From assembly GCF_024159085.1 (NCBI RefSeq), contig NZ_JAMZDE010000003.1:248001-312000 (forward strand): a stretch of 64,000 nucleotides of DNA. The letters are read 5' to 3'. Below are positions 10,460-21,580 of this stretch, one piece after another. Source of the stretch: Idiomarina rhizosphaerae. Its GTDB lineage: Bacteria; Pseudomonadota; Gammaproteobacteria; Enterobacterales; Alteromonadaceae. The notes beneath the pieces are model-generated. The model had not been told where the DNA came from and did no database searches. It saw only the letters and a list, made by a program, of their open reading frames with translations. The translations under genes and the position numbers were made by a program. Numbering within the stretch: the stretch's first letter is position 1; each line of letters starts with the position of its first letter.

Positions 10460-11540
10460 CGCTCTTTTTAAATTCCATACATTCATTCACCAGTCGTTGC
10501 GTTGCCTCTGGCATCGCACACTGGCGAGCGAAACGCGCCATTGTCCACAGTTGTTGTCTGTCATGCAATAAACGTTTTAACTGTTGTTTCAATGCGCCTT
10601 CCATTACTTCAGTTTGCGGCAATAAAACTGCCGCACCACGGCTTTCTAAAACTTTCGCATTGGCGCTTTGGTGGTCATCTACAGCATGTGGCAATGGCAC
10701 CAGAATGGACGCTACGCCCATCACCGCCAACTCAGATATGGTTAATGCGCCAGCGCGACAAATGACCAAGTCAGCGTAGCTAAAAGCATCGCCCATATCT
10801 TCAATAAACTCAGTTACTTTCAGCGTTTTAAGCACTGACGCACCTAAATAAGCCTTTTCAGTTGTTGCCTCACGCTCAGCACCACATTGGTGTAAGACAT
10901 TAAGCTCAACACCTTCTAATGCTTTGACGGCTTCCGGCACGGCTTCGTTCAATACCTGCGCACCTAAACTTCCACCAACCACCAATATATTCAAGACACC
11001 GTCTGCATTTGAGTTTTCTGTCTGTTCAGCCGCTTGTGCCAATAACCCCTTGCGCAGTGGATTGCCAACAACCGGATACTGCTGCCACTGCGGGAGGGCA
11101 ACCGGCAGCCCCAACATAACTTTGTTTGCTCTGGGAGCTAACAACCGGGTGGTCATGCCCGGTATGGCATTTTGTTCGTGCACCACTAAGGGGATGCCCA
11201 GCAGTTTGGCGGCTAACCCCATTGGTGCGCAGACATAACCGCCAAAAGTTGCCACTACCTGTGGCTGTAGTGTTTTCAGTAAGCGTCGACACTGCAGTAC
11301 GGCTTTCGCCAAAGTCAGTGGCATAAACAGCTTTCTCTTCAGCCCATGACCGCGAACCCCGGTCATGCTAATACTGTGTAAAGGGAAATTAGCTGCCGGA
11401 ATAACCCGACTCTCTAATCGGCCTTCTTGCGTACCCAGCCAGTCAACTTGCCAGCCATTCTCGCGCAATTGCTCTGCTACGGCTAAAGCTGGAAAAATAT
11501 GACCGCCGGTGCCGGCTGCTGCTATCAAAACTCTATTCAT
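10452..11540 (-). CDS. murG: UDP-GlcNAc:lipid I N-acetylglucosaminyltransferase MurG
   Basis: Converts lipid I to lipid II on the inner face of the membrane. 362 residues with the N-terminal [14 protein letters not shown] loop and the [23 protein letters not shown] region of GT-B enzymes. It overlaps ftsW by four bases upstream (ATGA type) and murC downstream, so the three are probably translationally coupled. Confidence 0.98.
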   Translation of the reverse strand: MNRVLIAAAGTGGHIFPALAVAEQLRENGWQVDWLGTQEGRLESRVIPAANFPLHSISMTGVRGHGLKRKLFMPLTLAKAVLQCRRLLKTLQPQVVATFGGYVCAPMGLAAKLLGIPLVVHEQNAIPGMTTRLLAPRANKVMLGLPVALPQWQQYPVVGNPLRKGLLAQAAEQTENSNADGVLNILVVGGSLGAQVLNEAVPEAVKALEGVELNVLHQCGAEREATTEKAYLGASVLKTLKVTEFIEDMGDAFSYADLVICRAGALTISELAVMGVASILVPLPHAVDDHQSANAKVLESRGAAVLLPQTEVMEGALKQQLKRLLHDRQQLWTMARFARQCAMPEATQRLVNECMEFKKSDD

Positions 11541-12766
11541 TCGGCACCTCCGCGCGGTGCCACTTTGCGACCCAGCATCCGACGTTCGTGGTCTATGCGT
11601 AACAACAGCCCAACGGCCAGAGCCGAGATGATCAGGCTGTTACCGCCGTAGCTCACCAGAGGCAAAGTCAGCCCCTTAGTTGGTAATGCACCGGACGCAA
11701 CACCGATATTCACGAAGGCCTGGATACTGAACCAAATACCAATACCGTAAGCCAGATAACCGCCGTAACGTTGTTCCTGCATTAAACAGCGGCGCCCAAT
11801 AATTAAGGCTCGCGACACCAACATTAATACGGTTGCAATAACGGCCAGCACACCGAGAAAACCCAATTCCTCGGCGACAACGGCCATAATAAAGTCGGTG
11901 TGAGCTTCTGGCAGATACTGTAATTTTTGAATGCTATTACCCAAACCGGCACCACTGAATTGCCCCTGACCAAAAGCAATAAGTGACTGCATTAACTGGT
12001 AACCGGCACCGAACGGATCTTTCTCCGGCTCCAGGAAGGTTAGCAACCGTTGCATTCGGTATGGTTCAACGATGATCAGTAAAATTAAAGCCAGTACGCA
12101 GGTAATAAACACTGCAAAAAACTGCCACAACCTCGCGCCAGCTAAAAACAGCATGGCCACAGTTGTTGCCGACAAGACAACCACCGTTCCGAAGTCCGGT
12201 TGCATTAATAAAAGCACAGCGGCGATAAACAATAGCGCCAGAGGTTTTATAAAGCCTTTAGTCGCTTCTCTAACTTCGTCTTCCCGACGGGACAAATAAC
12301 TGGCCATATAAATACAGAAGAAAAGTTTAGCGACCTCTGCCGCCTGAAAAGTAATGGGTCCGACTTTTATCCAGCGTTGCGCACCGTTAACTTCATGCCC
12401 CACAACTAAAACCATCAGCAGCATAATCAACCCGAGCAATAGCAACTTGCCACTCTGTTGATTCCAGCTATTCGTAGGTACTCTTAAAGTCGCCAACATA
12501 ACAGCTAAGCTAATAACAATATAAATACCGTGACGAATGGCAAAATAGAACGGATTACCCGTCAACCGTTCTGCCGTAGGTAGAGATGCGGACGTGACCA
12601 TAACAAAACCAAAGGCCAGCAACGCCATTGCAACGGTAAACAGCATACGGTCGTAGAGTGGCTGACTCGCTTTTGGTTGAAACCAGTTAATCAGTTTCTG
12701 CCAGCGACTACTGACGTCAGAGGCCGGTATCTCAAGATTTAATTGTTCTTCACGCACTGTCGACAT
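11537..12766 (-). CDS. ftsW: Septal peptidoglycan glycosyltransferase FtsW
   Basis: FtsW is a SEDS-family polymerase that works with FtsI at the septum. About 409 residues with roughly ten membrane helices; the signature PLVSYGGNSLI sits near the C-terminus. I start it at ATG 12766 (MSTVREEQLNLEIP), overlapping murD by 17 bases; a longer open frame to 12838 exists but runs deep into murD and is unlikely. Confidence 0.95.
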   Translation of the reverse strand: MSTVREEQLNLEIPASDVSSRWQKLINWFQPKASQPLYDRMLFTVAMALLAFGFVMVTSASLPTAERLTGNPFYFAIRHGIYIVISLAVMLATLRVPTNSWNQQSGKLLLLGLIMLLMVLVVGHEVNGAQRWIKVGPITFQAAEVAKLFFCIYMASYLSRREDEVREATKGFIKPLALLFIAAVLLLMQPDFGTVVVLSATTVAMLFLAGARLWQFFAVFITCVLALILLIIVEPYRMQRLLTFLEPEKDPFGAGYQLMQSLIAFGQGQFSGAGLGNSIQKLQYLPEAHTDFIMAVVAEELGFLGVLAVIATVLMLVSRALIIGRRCLMQEQRYGGYLAYGIGIWFSIQAFVNIGVASGALPTKGLTLPLVSYGGNSLIISALAVGLLLRIDHERRMLGRKVAPRGGAE

Positions 12767-14141
12767 AAAGCGCCTCCACTGCATGACGGAAACTGTCGCC
12801 CCGATGCTCAAAGTTCTGAAACTGATCAAAGCTTGCACACGCAGGCGACAACAACACCATGTCGCCGGTTTGCACTAAAGATGCAGCCAGCTCCACAGCC
12901 TGCTGTAAACTTTTTACCTGCCGTGAACCGTTAAACAATTGACCAATGCGGGGGCCGTCTTCACCTATAGTTAATAGAATATCGACCCGCTCCAAAGTCG
13001 ATTGCAGCTCACGAAAGTCTGCGCCTTTCCCGACTCCACCAGCTATTAGCAGTAAACGCCCGTTGATCATTGGCCTCAGGCCCTCAACCGCGGCGGCAGT
13101 AGCACCGATATTTGTGGCTTTTGAATCATTAACCCAGAGCACACCCTTGTTGTCACTGACTAACTCACAGCGATGCGCCAGGCCTTTAAACTCTTTTACC
13201 GCGCTAACCGCTGCTTCAATATCAATATCTATTGCCTGACACAAAGCCAGAGCTGCCTGCACATTCACCAGATTATGAATACCCTGAAGCTGCAATTGAT
13301 CTGCCCGCAGTACGACACTGCCATCGAAAGTCACGGCAACCGGTCCACTGACACGGTCGATATTTCCAGACAGCAAGCCAAAGTGTTTGGGGTGCGAGTC
13401 GTTACCGAAAGTCATTAACTTTCCGGTAACCGGATGTGGCCAGGTATCCTGCTGCTGGCGATTCAATATCCATGTTTTGGCATGAGTAAAAATACGTTGT
13501 TTGGCTTTTACATATTCTTCCAGAGTGCAGTAGCGATCCATATGGTCGGCGCTAATATTCATAAGCGCCGCGGCTTTAAGTTTTAAGCTGGAAATTGACT
13601 CCAGCTGAAAACTGGAAAGCTCCAGTATTACAGCATCGGGCTGTTGCTCTTGCAGCAGCAACTCTAGTACTGGTACGCCGATATTTCCGGCAGCGGCCAC
13701 ATTCTTGCCGCATCGCTCAGCAACAAACTCGACCATGCGAGTTACTGTCGATTTTCCATTAGAACCGGTTACGGCCACTATCGGTAATTTTGATTCTTGG
13801 GCAAACAGCTCAACGTCACCAACAATCGGAATATCTGCATCACGCGCCAGAACTATTGAGTCTTCACGTAAATCGATGCCCGGACTTGCAATGATTAAGT
13901 CGGCCGCCAGGGTGTCTTCTAATTCCCAATGCCGATTAAGCAGTTCGGTATCGCCCAATATTTGTTTCGCTTCTTCCAGACCCGGAGGGTTTTCACGCGA
14001 ATCAAAAACCTGAATTTGAACCTCGGCGAACTTCTTATCCTGCTGCCGTTTATGTTGCAAATAGCGCAGCACAGACACCCCGGTCTTTCCGAGACCAAGG
14101 ACAACAATGTGTTTTGTGTTCTGCCAGGCTATTTTAGTCAT
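12750..14141 (-). CDS. murD: UDP-N-acetylmuramoylalanine--D-glutamate ligase MurD
   Basis: Adds D-glutamate to UDP-MurNAc-L-Ala. 463 residues. The N-terminus VVLGLGKTGVSVLRYL, the ATP loop [15 protein letters not shown] and the WVNDSKATN segment are standard for MurD. It lies six bases downstream of mraY and overlaps ftsW. Confidence 0.98.
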   Translation of the reverse strand: MTKIAWQNTKHIVVLGLGKTGVSVLRYLQHKRQQDKKFAEVQIQVFDSRENPPGLEEAKQILGDTELLNRHWELEDTLAADLIIASPGIDLREDSIVLARDADIPIVGDVELFAQESKLPIVAVTGSNGKSTVTRMVEFVAERCGKNVAAAGNIGVPVLELLLQEQQPDAVILELSSFQLESISSLKLKAAALMNISADHMDRYCTLEEYVKAKQRIFTHAKTWILNRQQQDTWPHPVTGKLMTFGNDSHPKHFGLLSGNIDRVSGPVAVTFDGSVVLRADQLQLQGIHNLVNVQAALALCQAIDIDIEAAVSAVKEFKGLAHRCELVSDNKGVLWVNDSKATNIGATAAAVEGLRPMINGRLLLIAGGVGKGADFRELQSTLERVDILLTIGEDGPRIGQLFNGSRQVKSLQQAVELAASLVQTGDMVLLSPACASFDQFQNFEHRGDSFRHAVEALYVDSA

Positions 14142-14147
14142 TATTTT

Positions 14148-15230
14148 TTAACGCAACTTCAAAGTTGCGAGTCCTATCAGTACAAAAATTAGCGACAATA
14201 TCCAGAAGCGAACAATTACCCGCGGCTCCGGCCACCCTTTTAACTCATAATGATGATGAATAGGCGCCATACGGAAAATACGCTTACCCCTCAACTTATA
14301 GGAACCCACCTGCAACATTACCGATACTGTTTCCATAACAAACACACCGCCCATAATGAACAGCACCAGTTCCTGCCGGACCAATATAGCGATAATGCCA
14401 AGCGCGGCTCCCAGCGCCAACGAGCCAACGTCGCCCATAAAGACAAGAGCCGGATAAGTATTGAACCAGAGGAAGCCAAGACCGGCGCCAACAATAGCGG
14501 TGCACACCACCAACAATTCGGCGGTCAAAGGTAAATACGGAATTTGCAGGTACTCAGCAAAATTCACGTTGCCGGATACGTAGGCGAAAATTCCCAAAGC
14601 CGCAGCTACCATAATGGTTGGCATAATGGCCAGGCCGTCCAGACCGTCGGTTAAATTAACCGCATTACTGGTACCGACAATGACAAAATAGGCCATGAGC
14701 ATATAAAGCATGCCCAACTGCGGCATCACATCTTTGAAGAATGGAACGAGAAGAGCGGTTTCAGCGCCCTGAGTGCTGCTCCAATAAAGGTAAACGGCGG
14801 CGACGCTGGCAATGACTGACTGCCAGAAATACTTCCACTTAGCGATTAAACCTTTCGGGTCTTTGCGTACAACTTTGCGGTAATCATCGACAAAGCCTAC
14901 GATACCAAAGCCAGTAGTAACCAATAAAACGACCCAAACGTAGCGGTTATCGAGATCGGCCCACAATAGTGAAGAACCCAAAACCGCTGCCAGTATCAAT
15001 ACACCTCCCATAGTCGGCGTACCACTTTTTACTAAATGACTTTCCGGGCCGTCATCCCGCACCGTTTGCCCTATCTGTAAACGCTGCAAACGGCGAATTA
15101 ATGTTGGTCCTAACCACAACGACAAAACCAGTGCGGTCAAAACACTGAGTATTGCCCGCAAGGTTAAGTAGGAAAACACGTTAAACGCGCTTTCAAACTG
15201 GGTTAGGTACTCCGCCAACCAAACTAACAT
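14148..15230 (-). CDS. mraY: Phospho-N-acetylmuramoyl-pentapeptide transferase MraY
   Basis: Inner-membrane enzyme that joins UDP-MurNAc-pentapeptide to undecaprenyl phosphate to give lipid I. 360 residues, the usual length, with about ten membrane helices. The Asp-rich motif FVDDYRK, the [10 protein letters not shown] loop and the [14 protein letters not shown] histidine motif are all present. It overlaps the end of murF by seven bases. Confidence 0.99.
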   Translation of the reverse strand: MLVWLAEYLTQFESAFNVFSYLTLRAILSVLTALVLSLWLGPTLIRRLQRLQIGQTVRDDGPESHLVKSGTPTMGGVLILAAVLGSSLLWADLDNRYVWVVLLVTTGFGIVGFVDDYRKVVRKDPKGLIAKWKYFWQSVIASVAAVYLYWSSTQGAETALLVPFFKDVMPQLGMLYMLMAYFVIVGTSNAVNLTDGLDGLAIMPTIMVAAALGIFAYVSGNVNFAEYLQIPYLPLTAELLVVCTAIVGAGLGFLWFNTYPALVFMGDVGSLALGAALGIIAILVRQELVLFIMGGVFVMETVSVMLQVGSYKLRGKRIFRMAPIHHHYELKGWPEPRVIVRFWILSLIFVLIGLATLKLR

Positions 15231-16627
15231 GCGTGCTTATCCTCTACGCTGTCACTGACCGTGACAGCCTGCTGTATTGCTGCAACAACGCGCTCCATAT
15301 GTGCGGAGCGTGAGCCTTTAACCAGCACTGTGACAGGTTGCTTGCCGGTCTGTTCTGTAAGTCTTTGTAAAACAGACTCAACCAGCGACTGTAAGCTACC
15401 GAAGTGTTTGCCTCCGTGGCCGTTAAAGACCTCGCTGGCACTTTGACTAAGCACGCCCAGGCTGTATAAGTTATCAATACCGGTGCCTATAGCATGTTCA
15501 CCAATGTCCTCGTGGTAAGCTCGCGCATCGGCGCCCAACTCACCCATATCGCCCAATACAAAAATGCGATAGCCCTGATAACTTCCCAGTAAATCCAGGG
15601 CAGCTTTAGTTGAGGCAACGCTAGCGTTGTAGGTGTCATCAATAATGCGTAAGTGATCACTCACTTTTATGGTGGTTAGTCGCCCCTGGGCAGGTTGAAC
15701 CTGCTGCAGACCGGTAACGATATCATTCAGCGATATACCCAGTTCATTTGCCGCAGCAGCTGCAGAAAGAGCATTAAGCACGTTGTGCCGACCACTTAGT
15801 TTAAGCTCCAGCTGTTTTGTTTCTCCGCCTAAATGCAGAGTAAACGACGGATGCCCTTCTCCGTTCAGTGTTACGTCGCTGGCGTAAACGTCGGCGCTAT
15901 CGCTCAAGCCAAAAGTCTTCCACTTCATATCGCTGCAAGCTCGTTGCCAGCAGGGATAAAATTCGGAGTCGCGAGGGGTAATGGCCGTTCCCTGGCCACC
16001 CACTCCACGGAAAATCTCAGTTTTAGCACGGGCAACCCCGTGTAAACTTCCGAAACCTTCAACATGGGCAGCGCTCACATTATTCAATATGGCGACATCG
16101 GGCTTGACCAAATCTGTGGTGTAAGCAATTTCACCCGGATGATTCGCACCCAGTTCAACCACTGCGTATTTGTGTTTTTCCTGCAGGCGCAACAATGTAA
16201 GCGGCACACCAATATCGTTATTAAAGTTACCCTGCGTGGCCAATACCGGATGACGAATAGATAAAATGGCTGCCAGCATTTCTTTTACTGTGGTTTTACC
16301 GTTGCTGCCGGTGACAGCCACGGTTTTCGGCGCTACCTTCGCCTTAATAGCCGCACCTAAGCGCCCCAGCGCATGACGACTGTTCTCGACAATAATCTGG
16401 CGGCACTCGCTATCCACTTGCTTTTCGCAAATAACGGCCGATGCGCCTTTAGCTATAGCCTGTTCGACAAAGTCGTGGGCATCAAAATTCTTGCCTTTTA
16501 AGGCTATGAACAACGCGTCGGTTAAATCTGCTCTAGTGTCCGTGGACACTGCATCAATTGTACAATCAGAGCCAATCAGGCGGCCTTCCACCTGCTCCGC
16601 AATCCATTTCAGTGATACTGAGATCAT
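15224..16627 (-). CDS. murF: UDP-MurNAc-tripeptide--D-Ala-D-Ala ligase MurF
   Basis: Adds the D-Ala-D-Ala made by DdlB to complete the pentapeptide. ATP loop [16 protein letters not shown] and the [16 protein letters not shown] segment are diagnostic. I use the ATG at 16627 ([15 protein letters not shown]), which overlaps the murE stop in an ATGA arrangement, giving 467 residues; the upstream extension is not needed. Confidence 0.97.
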   Translation of the reverse strand: MISVSLKWIAEQVEGRLIGSDCTIDAVSTDTRADLTDALFIALKGKNFDAHDFVEQAIAKGASAVICEKQVDSECRQIIVENSRHALGRLGAAIKAKVAPKTVAVTGSNGKTTVKEMLAAILSIRHPVLATQGNFNNDIGVPLTLLRLQEKHKYAVVELGANHPGEIAYTTDLVKPDVAILNNVSAAHVEGFGSLHGVARAKTEIFRGVGGQGTAITPRDSEFYPCWQRACSDMKWKTFGLSDSADVYASDVTLNGEGHPSFTLHLGGETKQLELKLSGRHNVLNALSAAAAANELGISLNDIVTGLQQVQPAQGRLTTIKVSDHLRIIDDTYNASVASTKAALDLLGSYQGYRIFVLGDMGELGADARAYHEDIGEHAIGTGIDNLYSLGVLSQSASEVFNGHGGKHFGSLQSLVESVLQRLTEQTGKQPVTVLVKGSRSAHMERVVAAIQQAVTVSDSVEDKHAC

Positions 16628-18090
16628 GCGCAGTCTCCTTGCAGCCATTCGCTGACTACCGCTCGTTCGTTATAGTCAATGCGTTGAGTACCAATAACCT
16701 GATAGTCTTCATGCCCTTTACCAGCTAGTAGTACAACGTCATCTTTTCCGGCTTCCCGCATTGCGCGTATAACAGCCTCCCGGCGACCCGGCCAAACCTT
16801 AACCTGAGTTTTATCCGCAATACCGGTCAAAATATCTTCAATAATTTGTTCCGCGGGTTCTGTCCGCGGGTTGTCATCGGTAACCACAACAACATCAGCG
16901 TAATCTGCCGCTACTTTACCCATTTGCGGACGCTTACCACGGTCACGGTCACCGCCGCAGCCAAATACACACCATAAACGCCCCTTACAATGCAGACGCA
17001 GCGCGCTCAGTACCTGGTGCAAAGCATCCGGTGTATGCGCGTAGTCAACCACCACCAGCGGCGACTGATTATTATGGAAGGCTTCCATTCGCCCGGGAAC
17101 AGGCTGCAAACTGCCACAGGCTTTGCCGATATCCGCAAGTGGTTTATTCAGTTTCAACAGTACCGCAACCGCGCAAAGTAAGTTATAAACGTTGAAACGC
17201 CCCAACAATGGAGTTTCAACGACGCAGGATTCACCCTGCCAATTTAAGCTGAACACAGAGCCTTGCTCATGAAACTGAACTCCGGTCGCTTGTAGGCAGG
17301 GTTCATTGGGGCTGGCATTAAGGCTAACCCATAAGTCCGTTAAATCATCCTGCTGCCACTGGCTTAACGTGTCGTCATCGGCGTTAACCACTCGGTTTCG
17401 CACGCCAAAATCAGCAAATAAACGTTGTTTTGCGGCCACGTAATTTTCCATGGTGCCGTGATAGTCGAGATGATCCCGACTGATATTGGTAATGGCGGCC
17501 GCCGCAAAGTGTAAAGCCTCGACACGACGCTGTATAAGTGCGTGTGAAGACACTTCCATAGCAACCAGTTCTGCGCCTTCAGCCAATAGCGTGGCCAGGC
17601 GTTGCTGGACGGTAACGGCATCTGGTGTGGTATGACGCTCAGGTAATAAGCGACCAATAAGTCCGCTTCCGGTTGTACCAATAACAGCCGCTTCCATACC
17701 CAGTGCTTTTGCCAACTGCGCCATAATGTGGGTAACCGACGTTTTACCATTGGTTCCAGTCACACCAACCAGCTTCATTTTTTCTGATGGATGCCCAAAA
17801 AAGTTACCGGCAATACGAGAAAGGTGCTCACGAACGCCACTAAAACCGATGACGACCACACCCCGGCGCTGTTCAACCGCCATTCCCGGGGCTTCAGCAA
17901 TAACTGCCGCTGCACCAGCATCAATAGCCGCATCGATATAAGCCCGGCCGTCGGTTTCATAGCCAGGAATAGCGACAAAAACATCGCCATTAGCAACTTG
18001 CCGGCTATCGAGTTTTATACCACTAACGGTAACATCCGGAATGGAAAACGACGTCGGCAGCATAGTTAGCAACTCTGCAAGCTTCATCAT
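16624..18090 (-). CDS. murE: UDP-MurNAc-L-Ala-D-Glu--meso-diaminopimelate ligase MurE
   Basis: Adds the third residue of the stem peptide. ATP loop GVTGTNGKTSVTHIM, and the DNPRTEP motif that marks meso-diaminopimelate rather than lysine specificity. 488 residues. The start overlaps the ftsI stop; GGAGGAGATAA directly upstream is a strong ribosome binding site. Two ATG codons occur in tandem (18090 and 18087), and either could be used. Confidence 0.98.
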   Translation of the reverse strand: MMKLAELLTMLPTSFSIPDVTVSGIKLDSRQVANGDVFVAIPGYETDGRAYIDAAIDAGAAAVIAEAPGMAVEQRRGVVVIGFSGVREHLSRIAGNFFGHPSEKMKLVGVTGTNGKTSVTHIMAQLAKALGMEAAVIGTTGSGLIGRLLPERHTTPDAVTVQQRLATLLAEGAELVAMEVSSHALIQRRVEALHFAAAAITNISRDHLDYHGTMENYVAAKQRLFADFGVRNRVVNADDDTLSQWQQDDLTDLWVSLNASPNEPCLQATGVQFHEQGSVFSLNWQGESCVVETPLLGRFNVYNLLCAVAVLLKLNKPLADIGKACGSLQPVPGRMEAFHNNQSPLVVVDYAHTPDALHQVLSALRLHCKGRLWCVFGCGGDRDRGKRPQMGKVAADYADVVVVTDDNPRTEPAEQIIEDILTGIADKTQVKVWPGRREAVIRAMREAGKDDVVLLAGKGHEDYQVIGTQRIDYNERAVVSEWLQGDCA

Positions 18091-19820
18091 TTATCTCCTC
18101 CAAAGCCCGCAGCATGTACCTGCGTATCATCCAGGTTATCCGGCGGTATATTCAGTAGCCGCATAGTTTGCGATACGATTTTTGAGAACACCGGAGCCGC
18201 GGCTGTGCCGCCATAATAGTCATCGGTACCCGGTTCGTTTATTGTCACCACCACAACCACTTTCGGATCACTAACCGGAGCTATCCCCGCAAACAAAGCG
18301 ACGTATTCATCACCGTACCCGCCTGTTGCTTTGGTTTTACGCGTAGTTCCTGTTTTTCCTGCAATACGATATCCGGGAACTTGTGCTGCTGTGGCGGTTC
18401 CATCGCGAACCACCTCTTCGAGCATATGCATGACGGCTCGGGTGTTATCCGGGTTGAAAACTTGCTCTGCAGGTAAAGGCGATTCCTGCCTGAAAATCGT
18501 CAGCGGTCTTTTTTTCCCGCCATTAGCGATAATGTTATAAGCGTTAGCCAGTTGCAGTGTCGTTGCCGACAAACCGTAGCCATAAGCCAATGTCGCAGTT
18601 TCAAAATCCGACCAGCGCCGTCTGCCACTTAGCAAACCAATACTCTCGCCTAGCAAAGCTATCCCGGTGTCGCTGCCTAAGCCTGCGTCGGCGTAGGTTT
18701 GCAATAAAGAGTCAACGCCAAGATCCAAAGCTATTTTAGTTACACCCACGTTAGATGAATGTTCAAGCACCTCGCTCAATGTCAATTCGCCATAGTCACG
18801 AGGATCACTCACCCGGCGTCCACCGATTCTTAACCAGCCGGGGCTTGTATCAATGGTATCGCCGGCTTTATGCCGGCCTTTTTCTAGCGCACCAAGAACC
18901 ACAAGAGGTTTCATCGTTGAACCTGGTTCGTAGCTGTCGGTAATCGCCCGGTTTCGCATTCTGAAAGACTGCAGATCGGCGCGATTGTTAGGGTTATAGG
19001 ACGGGCTATTGACCATAGCCAGCACTTCACCTGTCTCGACATCCAGCACTACTGCCGAGCCTGAAGTTGCCTGATTGTAGCGCACGGCTTTTTTCAGCTC
19101 GGTATAAGCAGTTGCCTGTATACGTTGGTCGATACTCAGTGTTAGCTGTTTTGGTTGTTGTGCATCTGTCTGGCTAATTTCTTCAACAACCCGCCCTTGT
19201 GCGTCCTTGCGGTAAACTCGCTTACCCGGTTTGCCGGTTAAATGTTCGTCATACAACAGCTCCAGACCTTCTTGTCCGACGCCGTCTATATTGGTTAAAC
19301 CAATTAGGTGCGCACTGATTTCTCCGGTAGGGTAATAACGACGAGATTCTGTTTTTAAATACACACCCGGAATTTTCAGCTGCTTCACATAGTCGGCTTC
19401 AGATGGCGTAACTTTGCGTTGCAGATAAACAAAACGTTTTGATGGGTCATCCACTTTACTGACCAGCTCTTTGCGATTCATACGGAAGGTTTCCGCCAAA
19501 GCCTGCCAGCGCATTTCATCCGCTAAAGCATCTTTGTCAGCAATTCGTTTAGGATCGGCCCACACAGTTTCTACGGGGACGCTAACCGCCAGTTCGCGTC
19601 CGTTACGATCAACAATAGTACCTCGCTGAACCGCAACACTGGACGCCCGTAAACTGCGCATATCACCTTGCAGTGAAAAGGCATCGGGGCTTATCACCTG
19701 AATATAGGCTGCGCGTGCAATTAACACAGAAAATACACCGAACAGCAGGGATACTGCGGTGTAAAAGCGCCAACGAGTACCCGCTGGTTCTGTGTGCTTC
19801 TTGCGACGAGTCACTGCCAT
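18087..19820 (-). CDS. ftsI: Septal peptidoglycan transpeptidase FtsI (PBP3)
   Basis: Class B penicillin-binding protein that cross-links septal peptidoglycan with FtsW. 577 residues: cytoplasmic basic tail, one membrane helix (about 22-42), pedestal domain, and transpeptidase domain from about residue 240. The active-site motifs are STMKP (SxxK), SSNVG (SxN) and KTGTT (KTG). It overlaps ftsL by ten bases and murE by four. Confidence 0.98.
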   Translation of the reverse strand: MAVTRRKKHTEPAGTRWRFYTAVSLLFGVFSVLIARAAYIQVISPDAFSLQGDMRSLRASSVAVQRGTIVDRNGRELAVSVPVETVWADPKRIADKDALADEMRWQALAETFRMNRKELVSKVDDPSKRFVYLQRKVTPSEADYVKQLKIPGVYLKTESRRYYPTGEISAHLIGLTNIDGVGQEGLELLYDEHLTGKPGKRVYRKDAQGRVVEEISQTDAQQPKQLTLSIDQRIQATAYTELKKAVRYNQATSGSAVVLDVETGEVLAMVNSPSYNPNNRADLQSFRMRNRAITDSYEPGSTMKPLVVLGALEKGRHKAGDTIDTSPGWLRIGGRRVSDPRDYGELTLSEVLEHSSNVGVTKIALDLGVDSLLQTYADAGLGSDTGIALLGESIGLLSGRRRWSDFETATLAYGYGLSATTLQLANAYNIIANGGKKRPLTIFRQESPLPAEQVFNPDNTRAVMHMLEEVVRDGTATAAQVPGYRIAGKTGTTRKTKATGGYGDEYVALFAGIAPVSDPKVVVVVTINEPGTDDYYGGTAAAPVFSKIVSQTMRLLNIPPDNLDDTQVHAAGFGGDK

Positions 19821-20128
19821 GAAACCAACACCTCCTGCTCTGGTTCAACGTCCCGCATGCCGAGTTGTTCCTGCGCAATACGTTCAACCCGACTGTGTTC
19901 AGTCAGTGCGTTTTGTTCCACCACAAGGTGCCGCCACTCACGATCCAGAGTGTCCCGGTGCGACAATAAATCATCACGCTCGCCGGTTAACTGCCGATTC
20001 AAATGAGCGGTATAGACAATACTTAACGCATTCCCGATAACCACCACACTGAGAAGCAAAATCCATTTGTGCTGCAATAAATCTTGTAGCAACATTTTCA
20101 TCAGACTGGGATAACGCTGCTTAGTCAT
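19811..20128 (-). CDS. ftsL: Cell division protein FtsL
   Basis: Small bitopic divisome protein, partner of FtsB and FtsQ. 105 residues with one membrane helix (about 18-37, [18 protein letters not shown]) followed by a coiled-coil heptad region (about 45-80) and the conserved [20 protein letters not shown] tail. It sits between rsmH and ftsI and overlaps both, which fits the family even though FtsL sequences diverge quickly. Confidence 0.94.
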   Translation of the reverse strand: MTKQRYPSLMKMLLQDLLQHKWILLLSVVVIGNALSIVYTAHLNRQLTGERDDLLSHRDTLDREWRHLVVEQNALTEHSRVERIAQEQLGMRDVEPEQEVLVSWQ

Positions 20129-21068
20129 TGTGAACCCTCCTTGCTATGCGCAACACAGAGCTGCGCGAACGAGGATTAACCTGCACTTCAGCTTTACCCG
20201 GCTTAATCGCTTTGCCGACTTTCTCCAGCGCTTTATCTTTATTGCGCTCAGCTTCAGTTACCGGCAAGCCCGGAGGTAACTGCTTTCCTTCGCTGTGCTT
20301 ACGAATAAAGCGTTTTACTAAACGATCTTCCAGACTATGAAAACTAATAACCACCAGTCGGCCGTCTTCTTTCAGACCCGACAGAGATGCTTCCAGCGCT
20401 TGCTCTATTTGCTCCAGTTCGCGGTTAATGTGAATGCGAATGGCCTGAAAGGTTCGTGTTGCCGGGTGTTTATGCTTTTCTTTTACCGGACTGACGCGGG
20501 CAATCATTTCCGCAAGCTGCTTCGTGCGGGTAAAGGGCTTTTTCTCGCGATCCATCACAATAGCGCTGGCTATACGGCGGGCAAAGCGCTCTTCTCCGTA
20601 TTCTTTAAGAACCCAGCTAATATCATCCTTTTCTGCACGATTAAGCCATTCGGCGGCGGTTTCTCCGCTGGTGGTGTTCATCCGCATATCCAAAGGGCCA
20701 TCTCGCATAAAACTAAAACCGCGCTCAGCGTCATCTAATTGTGGGGAAGATACGCCAAGGTCAAATAGAATCCCGGTCACTTGCCGGTTCAACTGCAGAT
20801 CGTCAAGCACCTGTTGCAGGTTTGAGAAAGGGGTGTGGATAATTTGAAAACGGGGGTCGTCAGCAAATGCAGCCGCAGCAGCAATAGCTTCAGGGTCCTG
20901 ATCCAGGGCAATAACGCGGGCGTCGTCACCTAACTGGTTAAGCAGCGCACGCGTGTGTCCGCCGCGACCAAATGTGGCGTCGATGTATGTGCCTTGCGGA
21001 TCAGTCGCTAATGCTTCTATCGACTCTTCCAGTAGCACCGAAACGTGTTGCGGTGACGTTGTAATCAT
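20121..21068 (-). CDS. rsmH: 16S rRNA (cytosine-1402-N4)-methyltransferase RsmH
   Basis: Methylates N4 of C1402 in the ribosomal P site; RsmI, encoded at 24298-25152, modifies the ribose of the same nucleotide. 315 residues with SAM-binding [16 protein letters not shown], the [10 protein letters not shown] motif and the [13 protein letters not shown] segment. It is the second gene of the dcw cluster; its start overlaps the mraZ stop by one base. Confidence 0.98.
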   Translation of the reverse strand: MITTSPQHVSVLLEESIEALATDPQGTYIDATFGRGGHTRALLNQLGDDARVIALDQDPEAIAAAAAFADDPRFQIIHTPFSNLQQVLDDLQLNRQVTGILFDLGVSSPQLDDAERGFSFMRDGPLDMRMNTTSGETAAEWLNRAEKDDISWVLKEYGEERFARRIASAIVMDREKKPFTRTKQLAEMIARVSPVKEKHKHPATRTFQAIRIHINRELEQIEQALEASLSGLKEDGRLVVISFHSLEDRLVKRFIRKHSEGKQLPPGLPVTEAERNKDKALEKVGKAIKPGKAEVQVNPRSRSSVLRIARRVHND

Positions 21069-21526
21069 TATAATGAAAAGTCTTCTAGTCGTTCGTTGAG
21101 AGTAAAGTCACCTTCGCGTTCAACATCCATGTCCTGCGCCACTTGTTCGTGCCAGGCGTCTTCATTCCAAACTTCAAATTTATTCAGCTGCCCGACAAGC
21201 ATCAGTTTTTTCTCTAAACCGGCGTGTTGTCTTAACGGAGCTGACAGGAGCAGACGACCATTTTTATCCATTTCACAGTCGTCGGCGTGGCCTAAAAGAA
21301 GTCGCTGTAGGCGACGTTCTGCAGGGTTCATACTGGATAATCGAGTCAGCTTTTGCTCAATGATTTGCCACTCGGGAAGCGGGTACAGCAACAGGCACGG
21401 TTGCTTAATATCAATCGTGCAGACCATTTTGCCTTCACAGTCTAATGACAACGCATGGCGATATTTAGCCGGTATGGCTAACCGCCCTTTGCTATCCAGA
21501 CTTAATGTTGTTGCACCTCGGAACAT
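21068..21526 (-). CDS. mraZ: Transcriptional regulator MraZ
   Basis: First gene of the dcw cluster and, in E. coli, a repressor of its own operon. 152 residues made of two AbrB-like MraZ repeats (about 5-50 and 80-125); the second contains [22 protein letters not shown] set of three 10 bp-spaced GTGG repeats lies just upstream, at the predicted transcription start, and is the expected MraZ binding site. Confidence 0.97.
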   Translation of the reverse strand: MFRGATTLSLDSKGRLAIPAKYRHALSLDCEGKMVCTIDIKQPCLLLYPLPEWQIIEQKLTRLSSMNPAERRLQRLLLGHADDCEMDKNGRLLLSAPLRQHAGLEKKLMLVGQLNKFEVWNEDAWHEQVAQDMDVEREGDFTLNERLEDFSL

Positions 21527-21546
21527 GATCCCACCTGATCATTGCG

Positions 21547-21572
21547 ATCCACTATTATCCACAAATCCCCAC
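21547..21572 (-). promoter_or_regulatory. Candidate MraZ operator: three GTGG direct repeats
   Basis: On the minus strand GTGGGG, GTGGAT and GTGGAT begin at 21572, 21562 and 21552, exactly 10 bp apart. MraZ is known to bind TGGG-type direct repeats with this spacing in front of mraZ. The repeats begin where the predicted promoter would start RNA synthesis, so bound MraZ should block initiation or early elongation. A further TGGG (21533-21530) is out of the 10 bp phase. Confidence 0.8.
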
Positions 21573-21580
21573 AATGTTAC

